From NCBI GenBank assembly GCA_016787575.1, contig JAEUUO010000009.1, positions 124,001-188,000 on the forward strand: a stretch of 64,000 nucleotides of DNA, read 5' to 3'. The stretch is from Saprospiraceae bacterium. Lineage in GTDB: Bacteria; Bacteroidota; Bacteroidia; Chitinophagales; Saprospiraceae. Shown in pieces: positions 36,909-44,921 of this stretch; position 1 is the stretch's first letter, and each line of letters begins with the position of its first letter. The notes under the pieces are model-generated. The model had not been told where the DNA came from. It saw only the letters and a program-made list of their open reading frames with translations, and searched no databases. Made by a program: the position numbers and the translations under genes.

Positions 36909-37079
36909 TCAATACTGATTTGCCCACAAAGCATAGTTTTGTTCATTTCTAAGCAATTCATGGGCCAATTTTTCAGTAAAATCAATGAATGGATTTGTCA
37001 TATAAAGCATTACCAAACTCAGACAAATTGCCAGAATTACCAAACATAATACTTGGATAAAGCCATTTTTAATTTTCAT
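36909..37079 (-). CDS. Tiny single-pass membrane protein
   Basis: A 56-codon frame from ATG 37079 to TGA 36909. Residues about 6-28 form one hydrophobic helix (FIQVLCLVILAICLSLVMLY), preceded by KIKNG (positive-inside) and followed by an amphipathic tail (FIDFTEKLAHELLRNEQ). Composition is protein-like and codon use normal, which supports a real small gene. I do not recognise it. It is divergent from the TPR histidine kinase at 37217, with which it shares an upstream region, so a link to that two-component system is possible. Confidence 0.55.
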   Translation of the reverse strand: MKIKNGFIQVLCLVILAICLSLVMLYMTNPFIDFTEKLAHELLRNEQNYALWANQY

Positions 37080-37216
37080 AATTTTAATTTTAGTGTGACA
37101 AAGGTAAACCGACGAATTGCTGATTGAAATCCGTAAAAATTCGTAAAATGACTACGTAGAATTGCGTATAATTTCACAAATTCTATATTTTTACAAGATT
37201 TGAAATCAGGTTCCTA

Positions 37217-39169
37217 ATGAAATTTCGGGTTATTTTAAGTTGCATGTTTGTTTTTAGCTGCTTTTCTGAAAGTGTTTTGTTGTATGCTCAAACTCAAGTG
37301 GCTGACAGCATCCGTCAAAAATTAACTTTAGAAAAGGACCCTGCCAGTCAAACCAAGTACTATTTCCTGATAGCAAAAGAATTGTTGGAAAAGCACTTTG
37401 ATCAGGCTTCTTTCTATACAGATAGTTTAGAGCAATTTGCCAGAAAGTCTAAAAATCCGACCAGCAAAGCCTTTGTACTCAATTTTAAAGGACTGATAGC
37501 CAAAGAATCTGGTAAATTGAAAGAAGCTTTGGAATATTTCTACCAGGATTATCAAATCCGGCAAGGAGATCAAGATGTACGTAGCTTGGCAATGACCTGT
37601 AACAATTTAGGAGGTACCTATGCAGAATTGTTTAAACCGGATTCTTCAATCCACTATTATTTAAAATCACTGAAGATATTTGAGGACTTAAAAGAATACA
37701 GCAATCTCGCTTCAGCTTATAGTAATATCGGCAATCTCTACAACGACCAAAAAATCCACGACAAAGCAATCAACTATCTGGAAAAAGCATTGGCTATACG
37801 TTTAGAGCATGGTGAAGAAAAAAAATGCATGTTCACGTACAACAACCTGGCAGTCGCTTATGGTACGAGTGAAGGAAATGACGAACAAAACTTGACAAAA
37901 GCCCTGGAATATTCTAACAAAGGAATTGAAATTGCTTTAAAATATAAAAACAATTATGTTGCCGGAGTAATAGATGGAGGAATCTGTCATATCTTATTGG
38001 AAAAAGGCAAATACCAGGATGCCATTCCTCATTGTGAGCAATCTATTAAACTATTGACTGAAGCAAAACGAATGGTTAATTTGGTCTTTCCATATGTCAA
38101 TCTGGCATCCGTTTATAACCGTTTAGATCAACCACAAAAAGCGCTTGATTTTGCCATGAAAGGTTATGCGATTATGGACAGCAATAAATTGGCAGATCCA
38201 TTGGAAGTCTATTTAGAAGAGATTGGAACTGCTCATGAAAAACTTGGAAACCACAAAGAAGCATTGGTTTGGTTTAAAAAATTCATGAAGTTGGATGATT
38301 CCTTATTTCGTTCGGAAAACGTAAGAAGTCTGGCAGATGTGGAAACCAAATATCAATCAGAAAAAAAAGAAAAAGAATTAATTATAGAACGAGAACGCAA
38401 TTATAAAAAAACAAGTTGGTTAATAGGCTTTGGTATTTTTTTAGTGGCATTTATATTAATTACTTTTTTATTATACAAGCGTTATCAATATAAGCAAGAT
38501 CAAAAATTACAAAAAGCTGTAATCACCGAGCAACAACTGGGTTTAAATGCAGTTATAGAAGCACAGGAAGCAGAACGAAAACGGATAGCTAAGGATTTAC
38601 ATGATGGCATCGTCCAGGAATTGGTTGCTACTAAATTAGGTTTTGATGCTTTGCAATTTTCAATTCAACATCAAGATGAAATCCATTCCACTAAAATTAA
38701 GGATTTAAGCCAGCAATTAAATGAAGCCTGTACCGAATTGCGAAATATTTCACATGTAATGATGCCACCTACCCTGGAAACAAAGGGATTGGTACCTAGT
38801 TTACAGCTGTTATTGCGAAATTCAATTGAACAAGCCGGCATTCGAAGTGAATTTGAGCATTTTGATTTACCCGTTCGATTGGATGAAAAAGTGGAGTTGG
38901 GATTGTACCGGATTGCACAAGAGTTATTAAATAATATTTTAAAACATGCGAAAGCAAATAAAATCGTAATGCAATTGTATCGAGCAGGCAACTTTTTAAT
39001 TTTGAGAGTGGAAGATGATGGCATTGGATTTGATTTTAATGAAGCAAGACATGCAGGAAGCATGGGTTTACTAAATATATTAAGTAGAGTACGGACTATG
39101 GGCGGTAATTATTTTTCTGAAAAAGGCGAACTCAATGGAACTATTTCAACAGTTAGAATTCCTATTTGA
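37217..39169 (+). CDS. TPR sensor histidine kinase, NarL type (HisKA_3)
   Basis: A 650-residue kinase. A signal peptide (1-25) leads into periplasmic TPR repeats at about 30-365 (AYSNIGNLYNDQKIHDKAI). A transmembrane helix is at about 398-418. A coiled segment precedes the HisKA_3 dimerisation domain with ERKRIAKDLHDGIVQELV, phospho-acceptor H462. The HATPase domain spans about 555-650 (ELLNNILKHAKANKI, VEDDGIGFD, GLLNILSRVRTMGG). It should autophosphorylate and pass phosphate to the NarL-type regulator whose start overlaps its stop (TGATG). The periplasmic TPRs probably sense a protein or peptide. A small membrane protein is encoded divergently. Confidence 0.94.
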   Translation: MKFRVILSCMFVFSCFSESVLLYAQTQVADSIRQKLTLEKDPASQTKYYFLIAKELLEKHFDQASFYTDSLEQFARKSKNPTSKAFVLNFKGLIAKESGKLKEALEYFYQDYQIRQGDQDVRSLAMTCNNLGGTYAELFKPDSSIHYYLKSLKIFEDLKEYSNLASAYSNIGNLYNDQKIHDKAINYLEKALAIRLEHGEEKKCMFTYNNLAVAYGTSEGNDEQNLTKALEYSNKGIEIALKYKNNYVAGVIDGGICHILLEKGKYQDAIPHCEQSIKLLTEAKRMVNLVFPYVNLASVYNRLDQPQKALDFAMKGYAIMDSNKLADPLEVYLEEIGTAHEKLGNHKEALVWFKKFMKLDDSLFRSENVRSLADVETKYQSEKKEKELIIERERNYKKTSWLIGFGIFLVAFILITFLLYKRYQYKQDQKLQKAVITEQQLGLNAVIEAQEAERKRIAKDLHDGIVQELVATKLGFDALQFSIQHQDEIHSTKIKDLSQQLNEACTELRNISHVMMPPTLETKGLVPSLQLLLRNSIEQAGIRSEFEHFDLPVRLDEKVELGLYRIAQELLNNILKHAKANKIVMQLYRAGNFLILRVEDDGIGFDFNEARHAGSMGLLNILSRVRTMGGNYFSEKGELNGTISTVRIPI

Positions 39170-39801
39170 TGCGGGTAAAAATAATATTAACAGATGATCA
39201 CCATTTGGTTAGACAAGGGTTCCGTTCACTCTTATCGTCCCATCCCGGATTTGAAATACTCGCCGAAGCATCCAACGGAAAGGAGTTGATTCAAATACTT
39301 GATCAGGGAATGCTACCGGATATTGTTTTAATGGATGTTGAAATGCCTGAATTGAATGGCATTGAAGCCTGCCAAATTTTAAATACGAACTATCCACAGG
39401 TTAAAGTGCTGATGATTAGCATGCTCAACGATAAAGATACCATTCAAGATGCAGTAAATGCTGGTGCCAAGGCATATCTGTTTAAAAATACTTCAATCCA
39501 GGAATTGACAGAGGCCATTCAACAAGTTTTAAATGGAGGCAGTTATTTTGGAAAAGAAATAGCCCATGCCTTGTTGGGGAAAAGTAAAAAAGAAGACGCA
39601 ATTGCCTTAGCTCAATTAAGTGATCGGGAACTAGAAATATTAAAATTAATTGCGGAAGGATTTTCAAGCACTGAAATTGGATCCAAATTATTTATCAGTC
39701 CTCGCACGGTTGATACACACCGAAACAATCTCATTCAAAAATTAAAAGTAAATGGAATTGCAGGTTTGGTGAAAATTGCTATTCAAAATAAACTAATTTA
39801 A
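39169..39801 (+). CDS. NarL/FixJ-type response regulator
   Basis: A 210-residue regulator. The receiver domain covers residues 1-120 with acidic pair D9-D10, phospho-acceptor D56 (VLMDVEMPELNG) and the conserved Lys in AKAYLFKN. The LuxR-type helix-turn-helix covers about 145-205 (LSDRELEILKLIAEGFSSTE, SPRTVDTHRNN). I take the ATG at 39169, overlapping the kinase stop, rather than the TTG one codon earlier, because it gives the standard coupled start. It should be phosphorylated by the kinase at 37217. Targets are unknown. Confidence 0.94.
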   Translation: MRVKIILTDDHHLVRQGFRSLLSSHPGFEILAEASNGKELIQILDQGMLPDIVLMDVEMPELNGIEACQILNTNYPQVKVLMISMLNDKDTIQDAVNAGAKAYLFKNTSIQELTEAIQQVLNGGSYFGKEIAHALLGKSKKEDAIALAQLSDRELEILKLIAEGFSSTEIGSKLFISPRTVDTHRNNLIQKLKVNGIAGLVKIAIQNKLI

Positions 39802-39810
39802 ACAATAATC

Positions 39811-40004
39811 CTTTAACGCAGTGAACACGAAGAAATACACGCAGAGAAAAAAGAAGTAAATCTTCTCTTCCTCCGTGTTCCTCCTCCGTGAACTCTGCGT
39901 GAAAATTCCTTTAACGCAGAGACCACGAAGAAATTCACAAGGAGAAAAACGAGGCAACTCTTTTGCCTCCGTGATCCTTCTCTATGTTCTTAGCTTGAAA
40001 ATTC
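39811..40004. repeat. Two tandem copies of a second intergenic repeat family
   Basis: Two related units of about 95 bp start at 39811 and 39909, both opening CTTTAACGCAG and CACGAAGAAAT and both ending TTGAAAATTC- or GTGAAAATTC-like. Within each unit the left half pairs imperfectly with the right half (ACGCAG near the start, CTGCGT near the end of unit 1), so each could fold into a hairpin. The family differs from the GCCACGAATGCAC repeats. Confidence 0.7.
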
Positions 40005-40096
40005 TAATAATGCAACTTAAGCTTAAACCATTCAATTTATAAATTAAGTTGTATTCTGTGTAGAATTGCAGAATTGTAGTATTACAGCATAAGTTA

Positions 40097-40145
40097 TTTT
40101 CTTCTTTGTCCTCCTTTCCTCCTTTCCTCCTCTCCTCCCCTCCCC
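40097..40145. other. Polypyrimidine tract
   Basis: About 49 bases on the plus strand are C and T with one exception, built of repeats such as TCCTCCTTTCC. It lies about 85 bases upstream of the VPS10/BNR gene. The rest of the 428-bp gap from 39802 holds the tandem repeats and no supported gene. Confidence 0.75.
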
Positions 40146-40229
40146 ACATTCTTTCTACGAAAACTTTCGTAATTCAAAAATTGGCATTATTTTGCGGGCT
40201 ATTCATAAAACCACAATACTTTTACCATT

Positions 40230-43200
40230 ATGTCAATAAAAAACAGTGTTTTAAGTCTGGCGATATGCTTGTTAAGCATGAGCGGCTTTACCCAAAAGAA
40301 AACGGCTGACAAGCCAGCAACTAAAGTAGAACCGAAAGAATTTATCAATTCCGCCTTGTTTAGTGAATTGAGTTTCCGAAGCGTAGGTCCTGCAATCACC
40401 TCGGGTCGAATTGCCGATCTGGCTGTAAACCCAATGAATCACAGTGAATATTATGTTGCAGCTGCATCCGGTGGAGTCTGGAAGACCACCAATTGCGGCA
40501 TCAGTTTCAATCCAATTTTTGATGGAGAAGGTTCTTATTCTATCGGATGTTTAGCCATTGACCCTAAAAATCCCAATGTAGTATGGGTTGGCACCGGTGA
40601 AAACAACAACCAGCGCAGTGTAGCTTATGGAGATGGAATATATAAATCAGAAGATGGCGGCAAGTCCTGGAAAAACATGGGATTAAAACAATCAGAACAT
40701 ATTGGAAGAATCTCTATTGATCCTACAAACCCGGATATCGTATATGTAGCTGCTTATGGGCCACTTTGGACAAATGGAGGAGAGCGTGGTATTTATAAAA
40801 CCATCGATGGAGGGGCCAACTGGAAGCAAGTTTTAAAAATCAGTGATTATACCGGTTGCAATGAAGTATTTGTAGATCCCAGGTACCCAAATATAGTGTA
40901 TGCAGCAGCACATCAACGTCAACGCAAAGTATTTAGTTACATTGGTGGCGGACCAGAATCTGCCTTGTATAAAAGTACCGATGGGGGAACCACATGGAAC
41001 AAAATAATGAGTGGTTTACCAGCTGGTGATTTGGGAAGAATTGGATTAAACTATTCTCCTGTAAATCCAGACGTTTTATTTGCAGTTGTAGAAGCCGCTG
41101 ATGGAGAAGGTGGAGTTTACAAAAGTAAAGATCGTGGTGCGAGTTGGGAAAAGCAAGGTGGCTATTCAACTTCAGGGAATTATTATCAAAAAATTTATTG
41201 CGATCCGAAGGACATTAATAAAGTATTTGTGATCAACACCTATTTTGGTGTAAGTAAAGACGGTGGTAAAAGTTTTTCGATACTTGGAGAAAAGAGCAAG
41301 CACATTGACAATCACGTGATCTGGATAGATCCTGATAATACAGATCATTATCTGGTAGGTTGTGATGGAGGTTTGTATGAAAGTTATAATGCCGGAGAAG
41401 ACTGGGCCTTTAAAGCCAATTTACCGGTTACCCAATTTTACAAAGTATCTACAGACAATGCATTTCCATTTTATAATATCCATGGAGGAACCCAAGATAA
41501 TTTTAGTATCGGTGGTCCCTCTCGCACAACCAGTATCAATGGCATCGTCAATTCCGATTGGTTTTTTACCAGTACCGGTGACGGATTTGAAACGCAAATT
41601 GATCCTTTAGATGCCAATATCATTTATGCGCAATCGCAATACGGTGGATTGGTGCGATATGATAAAAAGAATGGTGAATTTGTTGATATAAAACCCATTG
41701 AAAAAAATGGCGAAGCAGCATATCGTTGGAATTGGGATGCTCCATTATTAATTTCTAAATACAATAACAAGCGATTGTATTTTGCAGCTAACCGTTTGTT
41801 TCGTACCGATGATCAGGGGCACAGTTGGAAAACGCTCTCCCAAGATTTAAGTAGAAACATAGATCGCAATAAACTTATGGTCATGGATCGTGTATGGAGC
41901 GTGGATGCGATTGCAAAAAATGGATCGACCGATATTTATGGGAATTGTACATCCATTGCGGAAAATCAATTTGATGAAAATACCTTGTATGTTGGGACAG
42001 ATGATGGTTTGATTCAAATCACTAACGATGGTGGAAAAACCTGGAAAAAAATTGATAACATTCCCGGAATACCGGAGCGCAGTTATGTACACCAAATAGT
42101 TGCATCTCAGCATGATCGCAATACACTGTTTGTAATTTTCAATCACCACCGTTATGGAGATTTTCATCCGTATATAGTTAAGTCAACAGATGGTGGAAGT
42201 AGTTGGAAAGCCATACAATCCAATTTACCGGAACGTGGATCATTATATTGCATGGCAGAAGATCATATCAATAAAAATCTATTATTTGCCGGAACAGAAT
42301 TTGGTGCTTTTTGCAGTGTAGATGGTGGAATGAAATGGATTGCCTTAAAATCAGGATTGCCAACCATTGCAGTTCGTGATTTGGAAATTCAAAAACGTGA
42401 AAATGATTTGGTATTAGGAACTTTTGGACGCGGATTCTATGTATTGGATGATTACAGTCCGTTGAGAGCGATTACGAAAGAGGATTCTGCATTAACAGCA
42501 AAAATTTATCCGATTAAAGATTCGTGGATGTATGTACCATCGGTGCCCTTAGGTGTGCGCGGAAAAGGATTTCAGGGGGAAGGATTTTATACTGCAGCAA
42601 ATCCTAAATTGGGAGCCGTGTTTAGTTATTATTTAAGAGATGATATTAAAACAATTAAAGAGAAACGACGCGAACGAGAAAAGGAAAAAATAAAAAATAA
42701 AGAAGCTGTTTATTATCCTACTGCTGATTCTTTGCGAATGGAAGACGAACAAGCAGCTCCTCATATTTTATTTACAATTACTGATGCAAGTGGCAATGTA
42801 GTACGAAAATTAAAAGCTGCAGCCAAAAAAGGATTGCACCGTATTGTTTGGGATTTCCGATATGCACCATTTGGTCCGATCGATTTGAGCAGTTTTGATG
42901 AATCCTTTGTATTTAATGCACAGGAAACTGGTTACATGGCAATTCCGGGAACGTATCGCGTGTCATTGAGCAAATTTGAAGATGGAGTTTATACAGATTT
43001 GGGAGTCCAGGAATCTTTTAAAATTCAGGCATTGAATCAATCCAGTTTACCGGCAGCTGATAAAAAGGCAGTAGATGATTTTTGTAAAAAAGTTGCTGAA
43101 CTTCGCAGAGTAACGGGAGCAACGGATGCCTATCGTTCAGAGCTCCAGGAAAAATTAAAATACATTAAGCGAGCTGTGATCGATGCGCCTGCATTGCCAA

Positions 43201-43532
43201 TAACTATTTCAAAGAGTATATCAGAATTGGAAACGCGTATGAACGCAGTCAATCTGCAATTAAACGGCAACGGCAGTCTTGCCAGAAGGGAATTTGAGAC
43301 CTTACCATCTATCAATAGCCGCATTGGAACCATTGTTGGCGGATTGTGGAGTACAACGGTCGCACCCAGTGAAACCTATTTGCAATCGTATCAATTGGCA
43401 TTGACAGAATTTAATGCAGTTTATAAAGAAATTAAGAGCATTGATTCAGCCATGACGCAACTGGAACAAAAATTAGAGATGCATGCAGTGCCATTTACAC
43501 CCGGTAGATTGCCAGAATGGAGGACGAATTAA
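40230..43532 (+). CDS. Exported VPS10/sortilin-type BNR-repeat protein
   Basis: A 1100-residue protein with a signal peptide (MSIKNSVLSLAICLLSMSGF). Residues about 45-740 form a large beta-propeller with Asp-box (BNR) motifs, for example KSEDGGKSW, KTIDGGANW, KSTDGGTTW, NDGGKTW and STDGGSSW, as in the sortilin N-terminal domain and related exo-glycanase-like proteins. Residues about 740-1100 are a C-terminal domain with a charged helix (REREKEKIKNKEA) and a beta segment (GLHRIVWDFRYAPFGPIDLS), the part seen in Bacteroidota homologues of this length. No T9SS tail is present. Substrate and partner are unknown. The last codons lie within a 46-bp tandem repeat unit, so the repeat supplies the C-terminus and stop. 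Confidence 0.9.
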   Translation: MSIKNSVLSLAICLLSMSGFTQKKTADKPATKVEPKEFINSALFSELSFRSVGPAITSGRIADLAVNPMNHSEYYVAAASGGVWKTTNCGISFNPIFDGEGSYSIGCLAIDPKNPNVVWVGTGENNNQRSVAYGDGIYKSEDGGKSWKNMGLKQSEHIGRISIDPTNPDIVYVAAYGPLWTNGGERGIYKTIDGGANWKQVLKISDYTGCNEVFVDPRYPNIVYAAAHQRQRKVFSYIGGGPESALYKSTDGGTTWNKIMSGLPAGDLGRIGLNYSPVNPDVLFAVVEAADGEGGVYKSKDRGASWEKQGGYSTSGNYYQKIYCDPKDINKVFVINTYFGVSKDGGKSFSILGEKSKHIDNHVIWIDPDNTDHYLVGCDGGLYESYNAGEDWAFKANLPVTQFYKVSTDNAFPFYNIHGGTQDNFSIGGPSRTTSINGIVNSDWFFTSTGDGFETQIDPLDANIIYAQSQYGGLVRYDKKNGEFVDIKPIEKNGEAAYRWNWDAPLLISKYNNKRLYFAANRLFRTDDQGHSWKTLSQDLSRNIDRNKLMVMDRVWSVDAIAKNGSTDIYGNCTSIAENQFDENTLYVGTDDGLIQITNDGGKTWKKIDNIPGIPERSYVHQIVASQHDRNTLFVIFNHHRYGDFHPYIVKSTDGGSSWKAIQSNLPERGSLYCMAEDHINKNLLFAGTEFGAFCSVDGGMKWIALKSGLPTIAVRDLEIQKRENDLVLGTFGRGFYVLDDYSPLRAITKEDSALTAKIYPIKDSWMYVPSVPLGVRGKGFQGEGFYTAANPKLGAVFSYYLRDDIKTIKEKRREREKEKIKNKEAVYYPTADSLRMEDEQAAPHILFTITDASGNVVRKLKAAAKKGLHRIVWDFRYAPFGPIDLSSFDESFVFNAQETGYMAIPGTYRVSLSKFEDGVYTDLGVQESFKIQALNQSSLPAADKKAVDDFCKKVAELRRVTGATDAYRSELQEKLKYIKRAVIDAPALPITISKSISELETRMNAVNLQLNGNGSLARREFETLPSINSRIGTIVGGLWSTTVAPSETYLQSYQLALTEFNAVYKEIKSIDSAMTQLEQKLEMHAVPFTPGRLPEWRTN

Positions 43533-43606
43533 AGAAGTGGAAGAATTGCCACGAATGCACGAATGGAGGACGAATTGAAGAAGTGAAAGAATTGCCACGA
43601 ATGCAC
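43515..43606. repeat. Two tandem 46-bp repeats overlapping a gene end
   Basis: Unit 1 (43515-43560) and unit 2 (43561-43606) start GAATGGAGGACGAATT and end GCCACGAATGCAC and differ at two positions. Unit 1 encodes the final residues EWRTN and the stop of the VPS10/BNR protein. They belong to the same family as the inverted repeats at 31089 and 36034. Confidence 0.9.
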
Positions 43607-43659
43607 GAATTAAAATCAATTACGAAATTGAAACGTAATTAAACTTTTGCAATTTCTTA

Positions 43660-43801
43660 TTAATTCGTCTTTAATTCGTCTTTAATTCGTGCATTCGTGG
43701 CGATAAAAACTCCTTATTAATTCGTCTTTAATTCGTGTATTCGTGGCGATAAAAATTCCTTATTAATTCGTCATTAATTCGTGCATTCGTGGCGATAAAA
43801 A
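43660..43801. repeat. Three tandem 46-bp repeats, inverted relative to those at 43515
   Basis: The core ATTCGTGCATTCGTGGCGAT with AAAAA occurs at 43685-43709, 43731-43755 (one change) and 43777-43801, with a period of exactly 46 bases and repetitive sequence (TTCGTCTTTAATT) between. It is the inverse complement of the family core GCCACGAATGCACGAAT. The 319-bp gap 43533-43851 is almost entirely made of this array. Confidence 0.88.
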
Positions 43802-43851
43802 TTGTTCTTAATTGATTGATCATATAAATTAAAGTAAAAAAATATCCCACT

Positions 43852-44388
43852 ATGCATCAAGAACAAATTAAGACTGAATTAAAGGAAAGGCATCAAGCGT
43901 TTATAAATTATATCACTGAGCTCAATGAAAATACTTTCAATTATAAATTTCAAGAGAAGTGGACGGCAGGACAGCAATTGGCGCATATTGTAATGTGTGT
44001 CAAACCATTGGTTTATGTTTTTGGATTGGATAAAATACTTATTGAGCAAAAATTTGGCAAACTGGATAGACCCAGTCAAACCTATGATGAATTATTAATT
44101 TCCTATTTAGAAAAATTTAAGGAAGGCGGCAAAGCCCCTGATAATTTTGTACCAGAGGAAATAAGTTTTCAACAACGTGAAAATTTATGCATAAGCTTGG
44201 ATCAGTTGATTCAGGATTTGTGTTTGAAGCTGGGCATGTATACAGAAAGCGAATTGGATACCTATTGCATTCCGCATCCGCTTTTGGGAAAACTCAGTTT
44301 GCAAGAGATGTTATACAATGCAATTTATCATGTGGAGCACCATCACAAAGCAGCAATTCGGAATTTGCAGCATCAAAGTATTTCTTAA
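43852..44388 (+). CDS. DinB-like four-helix protein
   Basis: A 178-residue protein with the DinB/YfiT fold pattern. H45 (QQLAHIV) and the cluster HVEHHH (160-165) are the expected metal-ligand histidines. Helices are evident (ELKERHQAFINYITELNENT). Family members are metal-dependent enzymes such as thiol transferases; the substrate is unknown here. Seventeen bases separate it from a GNAT gene in the same direction, so the two are probably co-transcribed. Confidence 0.85.
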   Translation: MHQEQIKTELKERHQAFINYITELNENTFNYKFQEKWTAGQQLAHIVMCVKPLVYVFGLDKILIEQKFGKLDRPSQTYDELLISYLEKFKEGGKAPDNFVPEEISFQQRENLCISLDQLIQDLCLKLGMYTESELDTYCIPHPLLGKLSLQEMLYNAIYHVEHHHKAAIRNLQHQSIS

Positions 44389-44405
44389 AATACACACTGA
44401 ATTGT

Positions 44406-44876
44406 ATGATTCACCCGGAAATTACCATAATTGATTTTGAAAACGGACTTGAAGAACCCATCAAGCGATTAAATTATGAGTGGTTGGAACGATATTTTCG
44501 GCTGGAAGATTCAGATATCAAATCATTGGCTTATCCCAAAGCTGAAATTATAGATAAGGGTGGTTTTATTTTTTACGCAAAGTATCAAGATGAATTTGTA
44601 GGAACCGCTTCTTTATTAAAAAAGTCGGATGCAATATATGAGTTAGGTAAAATGGCAGTTACAGAAAAAGCGCAAGGATTGGGAATTGGCAAACTTCTGA
44701 TAGAACATTGCCTAAAGTTTGCCCGAGATTATAAAATTGAGAAACTGATATTATACTCCAATACGCAATTGGGATCGGCCATTCATTTATATCGCAAATA
44801 CGGTTTTGAAGAAGTTGAATTGGAATCAGGATTGTATGAGCGTGCTAATATTAAGATGGAATTGAGGATAGAGTAA
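44406..44876 (+). CDS. GNAT-family N-acetyltransferase
   Basis: A 156-residue protein starting at ATG 44406 (MIHPEITIIDF). A longer in-frame extension back to 44187 exists, but it overlaps most of the DinB-like gene in another frame and is not needed for the fold. The acetyl-CoA loop is Q90-GLGIG-95 (AVTEKAQGLGIGKLLIEH). The final strands are SAIHLYRKYGFEEVE. It transfers an acetyl group from acetyl-CoA to an amine; the acceptor cannot be predicted. Confidence 0.9.
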   Translation: MIHPEITIIDFENGLEEPIKRLNYEWLERYFRLEDSDIKSLAYPKAEIIDKGGFIFYAKYQDEFVGTASLLKKSDAIYELGKMAVTEKAQGLGIGKLLIEHCLKFARDYKIEKLILYSNTQLGSAIHLYRKYGFEEVELESGLYERANIKMELRIE

Positions 44877-44921
44877 GACAAGTAAATATACTATCCATCA
44901 AATCAGATATAGCCACTCAAA

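Noticed and set aside
40106..40309. Open frame across the polypyrimidine tract
   Set aside because: Composition is driven by the C/T tract and it overlaps the VPS10/BNR signal peptide in another frame.
43660..43801. Regularly spaced repeats that could suggest a CRISPR array
   Set aside because: The sequences between the cores are themselves repetitive and AT-rich, there are no unique spacers and no cas genes.
44187..44405. N-terminal extension of the GNAT protein
   Set aside because: It lies wholly inside the DinB-like gene in another frame; the ATG at 44406 gives a complete GNAT fold.
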